A DNA stretch of 64,000 nucleotides from Candidatus Magasanikbacteria bacterium RIFOXYC2_FULL_42_28 (GTDB taxonomy: Bacteria; Patescibacteria; ABY1; Magasanikbacterales; GWA2-37-8): assembly GCA_001784435.1 (NCBI GenBank), contig MFQZ01000001.1:222173-286172 (forward strand), given 5' to 3'. Positions 41,507 through 49,593 of this stretch are shown one piece after another. Position numbers and translations under genes: made by a program. The notes under the pieces were generated by a model. It was not told the DNA's origin, made no database searches, and saw only the letters and a program-made list of their open reading frames with translations. Numbering within the stretch: position 1 is the stretch's first letter; the number at the start of each line of letters is the position of its first letter.

Positions 41507-44158
41507 CTATATAACTCTTTTTAAATAAGCCCCCGTAAAACTCGCCGCCTTTTTCGCCACCTCCTCCGGCGTCCCCACCGCCACCACCTGCCCGCCCTTA
41601 TCGCCCCCTTCCGGCCCCAAATCAATCACCCAATCCGCCGCTTTTATTATATCCAAATTATGCTCAATTACCAAAATCGTATTTCCTTGCGATACCAAAC
41701 GCTGTAAAACTTCTAATAACTTCCGCACATCATCGTAATGCAAACCGGTCGTCGGCTCATCTAACAAATACAAAGTTTTCGTCGTGCCATAACGCGCCAA
41801 CTCCCGTGACAATTTAATTCGTTGCGCTTCCCCACCCGACAAAGTCGTGGCCGATTGCCCCAAAGTTAAATAATCCAAACCCACTTCGTTTAAAATTTTC
41901 AACTTGTCATAAATCATCGGAATATCGCGGAAAAATTCCTCGGCGTCTTCAATCGTCATTGCCAAGACCTCGGCAATATTTTTTCCGTTATAACTCACAG
42001 CCAATGTCTCATTCGTAAACCGCAAACCCTTACACACATCACAAGTCACTTCCACACTCGGCAAAAAATGCATTTCAATTTCCAGCACGCCTTTGCCCTC
42101 GCAATTTTCGCACCGGCCGGCATTTTTGACATTAAAACTAAACCGCGAAGCCGTGTACCCCCGCATGCGCGCCTCGGCCGTTTCGGCAAACAACGCCCGA
42201 ATATGGTCAAAACATTTGGTATAAGTCGCCGGGTTACTGCGCGAAGTCCGACCAATGGACGACTGGTCAATCGTTATCACACCATCCAAATATTCCAAGC
42301 CGGAAACTTCCAAACAATTTTCCAATTTCTTTTTCTGGCGAAATATTTTGTTCATGACAGCCGGCCGCAAAACTTCATTCATCAAAGTTGACTTACCCGA
42401 ACCCGACACGCCGGTCAAACAGACAAACCGGCGCAACGGAATTTCCACATTAATATTTTTTAAATTATGCAAATTCGCTTTTTTAATTTTTAATTTCGGC
42501 GTCGCGCGATCAACCTCACGCCGTTTCAATGGCATGGGAATAGTTACTTCGCCACGCAGATACTTGCCGGTTAAAGAACTGCTTTTGTGTTTCGCTGACA
42601 GCAAATCTTTCACCGTGCCAGAATACACAATCTCGCCCCCATGCTTCCCCGCCCCGGGACCAATATCCACAATCCAATCACTCACCTTAATTGTATCCTC
42701 GTCGTGTTCTACTACTATTATCGTATTTCCCGCATCGCACAACGCCCGCAAAGTTTTCACCAACCGGTCATTATCACGTTGATGCAAACCAATTGTCGGC
42801 TCATCCAATACATACAACGCCCCCACAAGGCGCGTCCCCACCTGCGACGCCAGTCGTATCCGTTGCGCTTCCCCGCCCGACAAAGTCCCGGCCTTACGAT
42901 TCAAAGTTAAATAATGCAACCCCACGTCATACATAAACTGCAATCGATTTTGAATTTCTTTCAAAACCATTCCGCAAATTTGCATCGTACGTTCAGGCAA
43001 ATCTAATTCCAACGCCGCGAAAAACTCGCGCGCCTCACTAATAGACAAATTCGTAATTTCCCAAATATTTTTCCCGCCAATTTTTACGCTTAGCGCGTTA
43101 ACATTCAAACGCTTACCCAAACACACCGGGCAATCTTCCACTGAAAATAATTCTTTCGTGCCAAGCCCAGTACACGCCTCGCAATATCCATACGGACTAT
43201 TAAACGAAAAAAGTCGTGGCTCAATTTCCGGAAAACTAAAACCATCTTTCGGACAAGAATACAAAGTAGAGAATGTCTGTTCTTCGCCGTCCGCATAGAT
43301 CACAGCGCACAACCCCTTAGACAAATTCACCGCCGCCTCCACCGCTTCGGCAAGTCGTTGGTTATCTGTCATCCCGAGCGAGCCCTTAAGGGGCGACGAG
43401 GGATCTCCATCCGCCGGTAATTGGGATAGAGATTTCTCCTTCGTCGTCGAAATGACAGCGAGTGGCACTCGATCAACCACCACCTCAATCGTATGCTTAA
43501 AATTCTTTTCCAAAATTATCCGCTCGCGCAAACTTTTTATTTTCCCATCCACCCGCACTTCCAAATACCCAGAATTATACAAATCATAAAGCATCTGATA
43601 ATACTCCCCCTTCCTGCCTCGCACCACCGGCGACAAAACAACAATCTCTTTACTGTCATTTCGAGCGAGGCCTTTTGGCCGACGAGAAATCTTCGCGTCT
43701 TCGTCCGTCACTTTGGAAATTGGAAATTGGAAATTGGAAATTCTCGCACCCATCTCATCCACCGTCATCTTCTCAATCTTACTCCCACAATCCGGACAAT
43801 GTGGCACCCCCACACGCGCAAAAAGAACCCGCAAATAATCATAAATTTCCGTAATCGTCGCCACGGTCGAACGCGGATTCGCACTATGCGCCTTTTGATC
43901 AATCGAAATCGCCGGCGACAACCCTTCAATTTCATCCACATCCGGCTTTTGCATCCCACCCAAAAACTGCCGAGCGTAAGCCGACAATGACTCAATATAC
44001 CGCCTCTGCCCCTCGGCAAAAATCGTATCAAACGCCAAAGAAGACTTGCCCGATCCCGACAACCCCGTAAAAACAATCATCTGATTGCGAGGCAACTCCA
44101 AATTAACATTTTTCAAATTGTGTTCGCGTGCGCCTTTGATAATAATTTTGTTTTGCAT
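41507..44158 (-). CDS. uvrA: Excinuclease ABC subunit A
   Basis: 883 residues. Two ABC ATPase halves: Walker A GLSGSGKSSLAFD near residue 35 and GVSGSGKSTLMNE in the second half; signature LSGGEAQRIRLASQ and LSGGEAQRIKLSRE; Walker B LYVLDEPTIGLHQRD and LYLLDEPTTGLHYDD. Zinc clusters CEACTGLG...CPVCLGK and CENCEGKG...CDVCKGL. Three repeat-derived inserts: residues 139-169 (NFQFPISK and SRRPKGLARND) and 234-264 (VISTTKEKSLS...SSPLKGSLGMT), all in the region between the first Walker A and its signature. It detects DNA damage and loads UvrB. Confidence 0.96.
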   Translation of the reverse strand: MQNKIIIKGAREHNLKNVNLELPRNQMIVFTGLSGSGKSSLAFDTIFAEGQRRYIESLSAYARQFLGGMQKPDVDEIEGLSPAISIDQKAHSANPRSTVATITEIYDYLRVLFARVGVPHCPDCGSKIEKMTVDEMGARISNFQFPISKVTDEDAKISRRPKGLARNDSKEIVVLSPVVRGRKGEYYQMLYDLYNSGYLEVRVDGKIKSLRERIILEKNFKHTIEVVVDRVPLAVISTTKEKSLSQLPADGDPSSPLKGSLGMTDNQRLAEAVEAAVNLSKGLCAVIYADGEEQTFSTLYSCPKDGFSFPEIEPRLFSFNSPYGYCEACTGLGTKELFSVEDCPVCLGKRLNVNALSVKIGGKNIWEITNLSISEAREFFAALELDLPERTMQICGMVLKEIQNRLQFMYDVGLHYLTLNRKAGTLSGGEAQRIRLASQVGTRLVGALYVLDEPTIGLHQRDNDRLVKTLRALCDAGNTIIVVEHDEDTIKVSDWIVDIGPGAGKHGGEIVYSGTVKDLLSAKHKSSSLTGKYLRGEVTIPMPLKRREVDRATPKLKIKKANLHNLKNINVEIPLRRFVCLTGVSGSGKSTLMNEVLRPAVMNKIFRQKKKLENCLEVSGLEYLDGVITIDQSSIGRTSRSNPATYTKCFDHIRALFAETAEARMRGYTASRFSFNVKNAGRCENCEGKGVLEIEMHFLPSVEVTCDVCKGLRFTNETLAVSYNGKNIAEVLAMTIEDAEEFFRDIPMIYDKLKILNEVGLDYLTLGQSATTLSGGEAQRIKLSRELARYGTTKTLYLLDEPTTGLHYDDVRKLLEVLQRLVSQGNTILVIEHNLDIIKAADWVIDLGPEGGDKGGQVVAVGTPEEVAKKAASFTGAYLKRVI
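43367..43457. repeat. Dispersed repeat R1 inside uvrA (full copy)
   Basis: TGTCATCCCGAGCGAGCCCT ... TCGTCGTCGAAATGACA. The first 40 bases equal the argS copy at 2916. It encodes a 31-residue peptide starting VISTTKEKSLS and ending SSPLKGSLGMT. Confidence 0.9.
43653..43744. repeat. Repeats R1 (half) and R6 side by side inside uvrA
   Basis: TGTCATTTCGAGCGAGGCCT...GACGAGAAATC followed by four GGAAATT units (43714-43741). Translated in frame as NFQFPISK, then SRRPKGLARND. Confidence 0.82.
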
Positions 44159-44170
44159 ACATTACAATAT

Positions 44171-44254
44171 TGTCATCCCGATGAAAATCGGGATCTCTGT
44201 CCAACGTTCACTCAATTTTCCCCTCCTTTTCAAGGAGGGGCGAGGGGGTGGTTA
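44171..44254. repeat. Repeats R2 and R3 upstream of uvrA
   Basis: R2 (TGTCATCCCGATGAAAATCG... CTCTGTCC) at 44171-44202, then R3 (CCCCTCCTTTTCAAGGAGGG followed by GCGAGGGGGTGG) at 44219-44252. Confidence 0.8.
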
Positions 44255-44350
44255 TCACCAAACGCCAAAATGACCCAAAAGTGGGTCGCAATATATAAGT
44301 TGGAATAAAAGAACTACCTATACCATACCAATTTTGTCTTAAAAAGTCAA

Positions 44351-44379
44351 TTGACCGTATGGTGAATTTAAGGTAAAAT
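44351..44379 (+). promoter_or_regulatory. Promoter of the accessory block
   Basis: TTGACC at 44351-44356, 17 bases, TAAAAT at 44374-44379; start codon 25 bases downstream. It could drive the whole plus-strand run to the terminator at 47826. Confidence 0.7.
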
Positions 44380-44403
44380 TAAGTAAACTTATTATATATT
44401 ATT

Positions 44404-44931
44404 ATGTCTGAATCAATAAACAATAATATATCCTTTAAACCGCTTTCTGCTGTTGATCTTCCACTCACCCACAAGTGGCTTACTTCATCACATGTTAAAG
44501 AAGGATATGGTCACGGCAAACAAACAATCGCGGACATAGAAAAGAAATATATTCCGCGAATCAACGGCGAAACACCCACATCCTGTTTTATTATTTTTTA
44601 TGATAATGCGCCCATCGGACAAATTCAAATGTATAAAATAAATGATTATCCCGATTACAAAAAAATAATTCAAATCGATCAAAGCGCCGCCGGTATTGAT
44701 TTGTTTATCGGAGAGAAAGATTTTCAACACAAAGGTCTCGGCAGTGTCATTATCCAAAAATTTTTAAAAGATTTTGTATTTAAAAAATTAAATGTTGAGA
44801 GTTGCATCATCGGACCAAACCCAAACAACATCGCCGCAATTAAAGCATACGAAAAAGCGGGGTTTAAATATTTAAAAACGATAATCAATCCGGATGGTGA
44901 AGATGAATATTTAATGGAAAAAGAAAAATAA
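44404..44931 (+). CDS. GNAT acetyltransferase, AAC(6')-like
   Basis: 175 residues of GNAT fold. Acetyl-CoA site DFQHKGLGSVII (Q/R-x-x-G-x-G/A) and the closing PNPNNIAAIKAYEKAGFKYL, which is shared with aminoglycoside 6'-N-acetyltransferases and siderophore-type acyltransferases. The N-terminal half (LPLTHKWLTSSHVKEGYGHG) also fits that branch. Acetylation of a small amine is the likely reaction; the actual substrate is unknown and antibiotic resistance is only one option. First gene of the accessory block. Confidence 0.8.
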   Translation: MSESINNNISFKPLSAVDLPLTHKWLTSSHVKEGYGHGKQTIADIEKKYIPRINGETPTSCFIIFYDNAPIGQIQMYKINDYPDYKKIIQIDQSAAGIDLFIGEKDFQHKGLGSVIIQKFLKDFVFKKLNVESCIIGPNPNNIAAIKAYEKAGFKYLKTIINPDGEDEYLMEKEK

Positions 44932-44956
44932 TTCTATAAAAATCTAACAACCAAAA

Positions 44957-45577
44957 ATGCAAAACTTCGCCCTAATCGGCACAATCCTATCCATCCACGT
45001 CATGGCCTGGCTCACACCCGGCCCTCTTTTTGTATTGATAATCCGAAATTCTCTCGTTTATTCGCGAAAGATCGGCTTTTGGACTGCGCTCGGATTTGCT
45101 CTAGGCAATTTTATCCATATTACACTCGCCGTTTTTGGGATCTCGCTTATTATCCAAAGTTCGCCACTCGCATTCAGCACTGTCAAATTTTTAGGCGCTG
45201 GCTATCTAATATATTTGGGTATCAAAACCTTACTGATGAAAATTAGAACGCAGAAAACCGATACGCCCACTGAACACGATAACATCACGGTGCCCCAAGC
45301 AATAAAAATTGGCTTCTTAACCAACATCTTAAGCGCGGGCGCATATTTATTCTTCGCCAGCATTTTTGCCACCGTGTTATCAACGGCTACTTCATCATGG
45401 GTAGTGGCAATATTAGCAATTGCGATGCCACTAAATACTTTTGTTATGGCCTCAATTTTATCCCTATTTTTTACCCACCACAAAATTAAATCAATATATA
45501 TCAAATTCCAATATATTTTAAATAAATGTTTGGGCGTGGCACTAATATTATTCGCCTTAACAATTGCTTTTAAATAA
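44957..45577 (+). CDS. LysE/RhtB-family exporter
   Basis: 206 residues with about six membrane helices. The N-terminal HVMAWLTPGPLFVLIIRNSL and GFALGNFIHITLAVFGISL match the conserved first helices of LysE/RhtB amino-acid exporters; FLGAGYLIYLGIKTLL and GFLTNILSAGAYLFFASIFA follow. It probably exports amino acids or related small molecules. Lies 25 bases after the acetyltransferase and overlaps or touches the next frame. Confidence 0.9.
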   Translation: MQNFALIGTILSIHVMAWLTPGPLFVLIIRNSLVYSRKIGFWTALGFALGNFIHITLAVFGISLIIQSSPLAFSTVKFLGAGYLIYLGIKTLLMKIRTQKTDTPTEHDNITVPQAIKIGFLTNILSAGAYLFFASIFATVLSTATSSWVVAILAIAMPLNTFVMASILSLFFTHHKIKSIYIKFQYILNKCLGVALILFALTIAFK

Positions 45578-45998
45578 TAAATTTATTACCGCTTCTAAAC
45601 AAATTTACGTCCACCCCGAACATACCGAACATGCTTTTGATTTGCCTTTTTGGCGAGACAACGAAAAACTATGGGCTCTCAAAGTTCCGGTGGAAGAAAT
45701 AAATATCAGCGAATTACTGTGGATTTTTGATATTCCATTTTGGGAAGATGTCGATGGTAACATTGTAATTACTCCTAACGAAGTTATTAATAACCCAGAT
45801 CAATTTATAGAACACTACAACAAAATTCAGGCCACAGACACTTCTTATCCGATTGACATAATGAAAAACAAAAAGGGAAAATGGCTAACTTTGGACGGGC
45901 TACACCGATTGGTAAAATTATTTTTAAATAAGAAAACGAAAATTCGCGTCCGAAAAATTCCACCTGAATTAATCCACCTTACGGCACGAGACGAATAA
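45564..45998 (+). CDS. Protein of unknown function, ParB/Srx-like pattern
   Basis: Up to 144 residues; the start is uncertain because no ATG lies near the 5' end (TTG at 45564 overlaps the LysE stop). A stretch YPIDIMKNKKGKWLTLDGLHRLVK recalls the ParB-like nucleotide-binding fold, where a G-x-H-R motif follows a beta hairpin. N-terminal half rich in aromatic residues (LPFWRDNEKLWAL, IFDIPFWEDV). No family assigned with confidence. Within the accessory block. Confidence 0.55.
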   Translation: MLLNNKFITASKQIYVHPEHTEHAFDLPFWRDNEKLWALKVPVEEINISELLWIFDIPFWEDVDGNIVITPNEVINNPDQFIEHYNKIQATDTSYPIDIMKNKKGKWLTLDGLHRLVKLFLNKKTKIRVRKIPPELIHLTARDE

Positions 45999-46014
45999 AT
46001 TAAAGAAATCAAAT

Positions 46015-46455
46015 ATGAACGGCATCGTTATCACGACAATAAAAAACCAAGACGAAATCGAATTCCTGCGTGGCCGGCAATCATTTGAATATACTTATAA
46101 CGATGAAACCATTGATTCACTTAAAAAACATTTTGACCCGGAAAACAGTTTATATTTGCTCGCAAAAAAAGGAAGTGAATTTGCAGCTTTTTGTTCGATT
46201 GATAGAGGCTGGTGGGAAGAAAATATCTTTTTCATTCGTGAAATTTTAGTAGACCAGAATTTTCAAAAACTTGGAATAGGAGAAAAATTAATGCAAAAAT
46301 GTATAGAATACGCCAAAAGTAAAGGCACAATTGGAGTAGTCACAGAAACTGATTTTAAAAATAAACCGATGCAAGGATTGTGCAAAAAACTCGGCTTCAA
46401 AGAATGGAATAACCCCCAGTGGAAAAATGGTATTGCTTATAGATTAATATTTTGA
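46015..46455 (+). CDS. GNAT acetyltransferase
   Basis: 146 residues. Acetyl-CoA motif QNFQKLGIGEKLM preceded by the strand IFFIREILVD, and a C-terminal LCKKLGFKEW. The fold and motif are clear, the substrate is not. It is not closely similar to the GNAT protein at 44404. 3 bases before the P-loop kinase gene. Confidence 0.85.
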   Translation: MNGIVITTIKNQDEIEFLRGRQSFEYTYNDETIDSLKKHFDPENSLYLLAKKGSEFAAFCSIDRGWWEENIFFIREILVDQNFQKLGIGEKLMQKCIEYAKSKGTIGVVTETDFKNKPMQGLCKKLGFKEWNNPQWKNGIAYRLIF

Positions 46456-46458
46456 CCC

Positions 46459-46932
46459 ATGCCCAAAATAATCGTAATCCGCGGCCCACTCGGCGTTGGC
46501 AAAACCACGGTCGCCAAAATTTTAGCGCAAAAACTTGACGCTCAATATTTATCGTTGGACAAAATTTTGGATGATAATGATTTAGCGCCCGCGGACGGAA
46601 TTCCGATTGAAAATTTTTTAAAAGCCAACGAAATAATTTTGGATTTAGTTGGGCAAAGTAATGAAACTTTTATAATTGACGGCTGTTTTTACTACCAAGA
46701 ACAAATTGACGACTTGCAAAAAAAATTTAACGACCAAGTGGTATTTTTTACACTCATGAGTACGGTGGAAAAATGTATTGAGAGAGATGCCAAACGTGAA
46801 AAAATTTACGGCGAGGATTCGGCTCGGTATGTGTATGATATTACCAGTAAAATTCATACTGGCCAGGAAATTGATAATACTAATTTGACCGCGAAAGAAA
46901 CGGTGGACAAAATAATGAAGTATTTAAAATAA
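46459..46932 (+). CDS. P-loop kinase-like protein
   Basis: 157 residues. Walker A GPLGVGKTTVAKIL at the N-terminus, a short adenylate/shikimate-kinase-like core with FIIDGCFYYQEQIDDL and a lid-like VEKCIERDAKREKIYG. It probably phosphorylates a small molecule; the substrate is unknown. It lies 4 bases before the zeta-toxin-like gene, which also has a P-loop. Confidence 0.75.
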   Translation: MPKIIVIRGPLGVGKTTVAKILAQKLDAQYLSLDKILDDNDLAPADGIPIENFLKANEIILDLVGQSNETFIIDGCFYYQEQIDDLQKKFNDQVVFFTLMSTVEKCIERDAKREKIYGEDSARYVYDITSKIHTGQEIDNTNLTAKETVDKIMKYLK

Positions 46933-46936
46933 AATT

Positions 46937-47653
46937 ATGGACAATCCCACTATTCAATCATCGGCTACTGCCTTTGCCAGAAAAAATAGAAAAAGAATCG
47001 CGAAGGAACGAACGGACAAAAATAAATATCAACCGGACGAAACGCCGGTCTCGGTATTTATGGCCGGATCCCCTGGCGCCGGAAAAACTGAATTTTCTAA
47101 AAACATCATCTCCATTCTTGAGAAAGGCAGAAAACACCAGGTAATCCGAATTGATGGCGACGACATCCGCCACGAACTACCTGGATATACTGGCAACAAT
47201 TCCTATTTATTTCAAAGCGCCATATCATTGATTGTGGAAAAAATTCATGACTTTGTTTTAACACAAAAACAAAGTTTCGTCCTAGACGGAACTTTTTCAA
47301 AACATACCAAAGCCGCTGAAAATATTAAACGTTCTTTAGACAAAGGACGCGGGGTGTTTATTTTCTATGTCTATCAACATCCAGCCACCGCTTGGAAATT
47401 TACGGAAAAACGCGAACAAGCCGAGGGACGCAATATACCAAAAGAATCATTTATTGAACAATTTATCGGGGCCAAGGAAACGATAAACCAAATTATAGAA
47501 AAATTTGGTGAAAAAGTGACTGTTTTTCTTGTAAAAAAGGACTATGAAAAAAATACAGTCGAAGAAGTTGTAAAAATAGAACCAAACGACCAGCCGATTG
47601 ACGAATATATCAAAGAACGGTATAATAAAGAAGACCTAGAAAAAATGATATGA
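46937..47653 (+). CDS. Zeta-toxin family kinase
   Basis: 238 residues. Walker A AGSPGAGKTEFSKNI, the zeta signature RIDGDDIRHELPGYTGNN, SFVLDGTFSKHTKAAENIKR (Walker B-like) and KFTEKREQAEGRNIPKESF with an Arg-rich lid. Zeta toxins phosphorylate UDP-N-acetylglucosamine and poison peptidoglycan synthesis; some chromosomal members are not toxic. No epsilon antitoxin lies upstream. Instead its stop overlaps the start of a 61-residue gene (ATGA). Confidence 0.88.
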   Translation: MDNPTIQSSATAFARKNRKRIAKERTDKNKYQPDETPVSVFMAGSPGAGKTEFSKNIISILEKGRKHQVIRIDGDDIRHELPGYTGNNSYLFQSAISLIVEKIHDFVLTQKQSFVLDGTFSKHTKAAENIKRSLDKGRGVFIFYVYQHPATAWKFTEKREQAEGRNIPKESFIEQFIGAKETINQIIEKFGEKVTVFLVKKDYEKNTVEEVVKIEPNDQPIDEYIKERYNKEDLEKMI

Positions 47654-47835
47654 GTATATTTAGTTTTTTTGCGGCAACAAAAGAAAAACAAAAAACCGGC
47701 GAATTCGCCAGATTCTTTTTGCACGCTTCTGAAAAAGAAAAAAAGCAAGTATTCAAAGACGCGGCCAGACGAGCAAACGAAGACCAACGCGCACTCGTTA
47801 AAAACGTCAAAGAACTTCAACATAAGGCCACCTGA
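47650..47835 (+). CDS. Small helical protein coupled to the zeta toxin
   Basis: 61 residues, all predicted helical and strongly charged: KEKQKTGEFARFFLHASEKE, then KKQVFKDAARRANEDQRALV. The ATG overlaps the zeta-toxin stop by 4 bases, so translation is coupled. Its stop codon sits inside the terminator hairpin. Size, charge and coupling fit an antitoxin, but it does not resemble epsilon. Unknown family; candidate antitoxin by context. Confidence 0.65.
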   Translation: MSIFSFFAATKEKQKTGEFARFFLHASEKEKKQVFKDAARRANEDQRALVKNVKELQHKAT

Positions 47836-47851
47836 CAAGGTGGCCTTTCTT
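47826..47851 (+). terminator. Terminator of the accessory block
   Basis: GGCCACCT / AGGTGGCC perfect 8-bp stem with loop GACA and TTTCTT tail. The stop codon of the 61-residue gene lies in the hairpin. Confidence 0.88.
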
Positions 47852-47878
47852 GATATTATATACGGATAAAAAAATAAC

Positions 47879-48262
47879 ATGCTTTTCAAAACCGTCAATC
47901 ACGTCGCCATTATCGCCTCCGATTTGGAAATTTCCAGAAATTTTTACATTGGCAAACTTGGTTTTAAATTAATTAAAACAATTGACCGGTCAGAAAGACA
48001 ATCAACGATTTTATATTTAGACGCGGGAAACATTATAATTGAATTAATGTCTTTCCCCAATCCCCCAAAACGCCCGGCCTGGCCAGAAGCTTGCGGTTTG
48101 CGACACTTAGCATTTGATGTGGAAAATTTTGATGAAATGATAACGAAATTAAACGAGCTTGGTATCACGACCGAACAACCTCGCGTTGACGCGCGCACGG
48201 GAAAAAGATTGACTTTTTTTAATGATCCGGATAATTTACCGCTGGAAATTTGTGAGATGTAA
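47879..48262 (+). CDS. VOC-family (glyoxalase-like) protein
   Basis: 127 residues, one full vicinal-oxygen-chelate module pair. Metal ligands are visible: NHVAIIASDL (His 8), NIIIELMSFP (Glu), GLRHLAFDVE (His) and LPLEICEM (Glu at the C-terminus). All four glyoxalase-type ligands are present, so it is likely an active metal enzyme. Its substrate is uncertain. It starts after the accessory block terminator. Confidence 0.88.
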   Translation: MLFKTVNHVAIIASDLEISRNFYIGKLGFKLIKTIDRSERQSTILYLDAGNIIIELMSFPNPPKRPAWPEACGLRHLAFDVENFDEMITKLNELGITTEQPRVDARTGKRLTFFNDPDNLPLEICEM

Positions 48263-48266
48263 TTTT

Positions 48267-48899
48267 ATGAAAAAACTTAAATGGATATTACCAATATTAA
48301 TCTTCACGACTCTCGCTATCATTTGGCTTGCCGATTTTAAAATTGAACACGCTACCAATGATTTAACATATAATGACGCCACCGAAATCCCCCACAACAA
48401 AGTCGGCCTACTTTTAGGAACCACAAAATACGCCCCATCCGGACAATTAAACGGCTACTTTGTTTACCGCATCCAAGCGGCCGTTGACTTGTTTAATAAC
48501 CAAAAAATTGATAACATTGTGATTAGTGGCGATAACGGCACCAAAAAATATAACGAGCCGGAGGATATGAAAAATGAATTAGTGGCGCGTGGCATTCCGG
48601 AGAACAAAATATATTTGGACTACGCCGGTTTTCGGACTTATGATTCGGTCGTGCGATTAAATAAAATTTTTGGCCAAGATAAATTTACGATTATATCCCA
48701 AGAATTTCACAACCGGCGCGCAATATATATCGCCCAAGCCAAAAATTTAGAAGCCGTCGGGTATAACGCGAAAGATATCAATACTTACCGCGGATTGCGG
48801 ACAAAATTGCGCGAAAAATTAGCGCGCGTCAAGGTATTTATTGATCTACTGACAAATAAACAACCAAAATTTTTAGGCGAAGAAATTGAAATAAAATAA
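48267..48899 (+). CDS. SanA/YdcF-like DUF218 membrane-anchored protein
   Basis: 210 residues from the ATG at 48267. N-terminal membrane helix (ILPILIFTTLAIIWLA), then the DUF218 fold: GLLLGTTKYAPSGQLNGYF, IVISGDNGTKKYNEPEDMKN, YAGFRTYDSVVRLNKIFGQ and IISQEFHNRRAIYIA. SanA-type proteins support envelope barrier function. It lies 4 bases after the VOC gene, and a terminator follows. Confidence 0.9.
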   Translation: MKKLKWILPILIFTTLAIIWLADFKIEHATNDLTYNDATEIPHNKVGLLLGTTKYAPSGQLNGYFVYRIQAAVDLFNNQKIDNIVISGDNGTKKYNEPEDMKNELVARGIPENKIYLDYAGFRTYDSVVRLNKIFGQDKFTIISQEFHNRRAIYIAQAKNLEAVGYNAKDINTYRGLRTKLREKLARVKVFIDLLTNKQPKFLGEEIEIK

Positions 48900-48907
48900 T
48901 TAAAACA

Positions 48908-48940
48908 AAAAAATCAGCTGACACACGCGCTGATTTTTTA
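48908..48940 (+). terminator. Terminator of the VOC-SanA unit
   Basis: AAATCAGC, 10-base loop, GCTGATTTTTT. Works in both directions, since the convergent PgsA-like gene ends 10 bases further. Confidence 0.85.
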
Positions 48941-48949
48941 ATATATTTT

Positions 48950-49573
48950 TTAGATCCCGTAAGTAAACAAGCTAATCAACGCGAAACCAATCGCGAACCC
49001 AAACAGCCAAAAAGCGACCGCAAATAACAATGGGAAATCCAACAAAAGCGCGAGCAAAACCAAAAATGTCGCCACCACTTGTAGCCACATTTTTATTTTC
49101 CCCCAAACATTCGCCATCCGCGTAATGTGAAAATATTGATGCGAAATATACGCGGCGATAATAAACAAAATTTCTACGACCAAAATTGTCAAACCCAACC
49201 AATCGGGAAAATAACGAAACACCAAAAGCAAAACCATTGAACCGATCAATAGTTTATCGGCCAAAGGATCAAATAATTTGCCAAAATCGGTAATTTGACC
49301 ACGCATCCGCGCCATTGAGCCATCCATGGCATCGGTAAAAGCGGTTAAAATAAACAGAGTCGCGCCCCAAGCGTAATGATTGAACAACACCAACAAAAAT
49401 ACCGGCGGAGTCATAATTATGCGCAAAACCGTTAAGCGGTTGGGGGTGACGCTCGGTGGCAGATAACGCAATAAATACCGATACAAAAAAACATCGTGAA
49501 CATGGCGTTCAGTTGATTTTTGATAAACAAACAGATCGTCGTGATGATTTTTGAAATTATCAATCCATTCCAT
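48950..49573 (-). CDS. CDP-alcohol phosphatidyltransferase (PgsA-like)
   Basis: 207 residues with several membrane helices. The complete family signature D-G-x2-A-R-x8-G-x3-D-x3-D is present as DAMDGSMARMRGQITDFG followed by KLFDPLADK. It transfers a phosphatidyl or similar group to an alcohol such as glycerol phosphate, in phospholipid synthesis. The N-terminal part (residues 1-40) is longer and polar. Located downstream of uvrB on the same strand. Confidence 0.88.
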   Translation of the reverse strand: MEWIDNFKNHHDDLFVYQKSTERHVHDVFLYRYLLRYLPPSVTPNRLTVLRIIMTPPVFLLVLFNHYAWGATLFILTAFTDAMDGSMARMRGQITDFGKLFDPLADKLLIGSMVLLLVFRYFPDWLGLTILVVEILFIIAAYISHQYFHITRMANVWGKIKMWLQVVATFLVLLALLLDFPLLFAVAFWLFGFAIGFALISLFTYGI

Positions 49574-49593
49574 ACGATAATTAGTATATCAAA

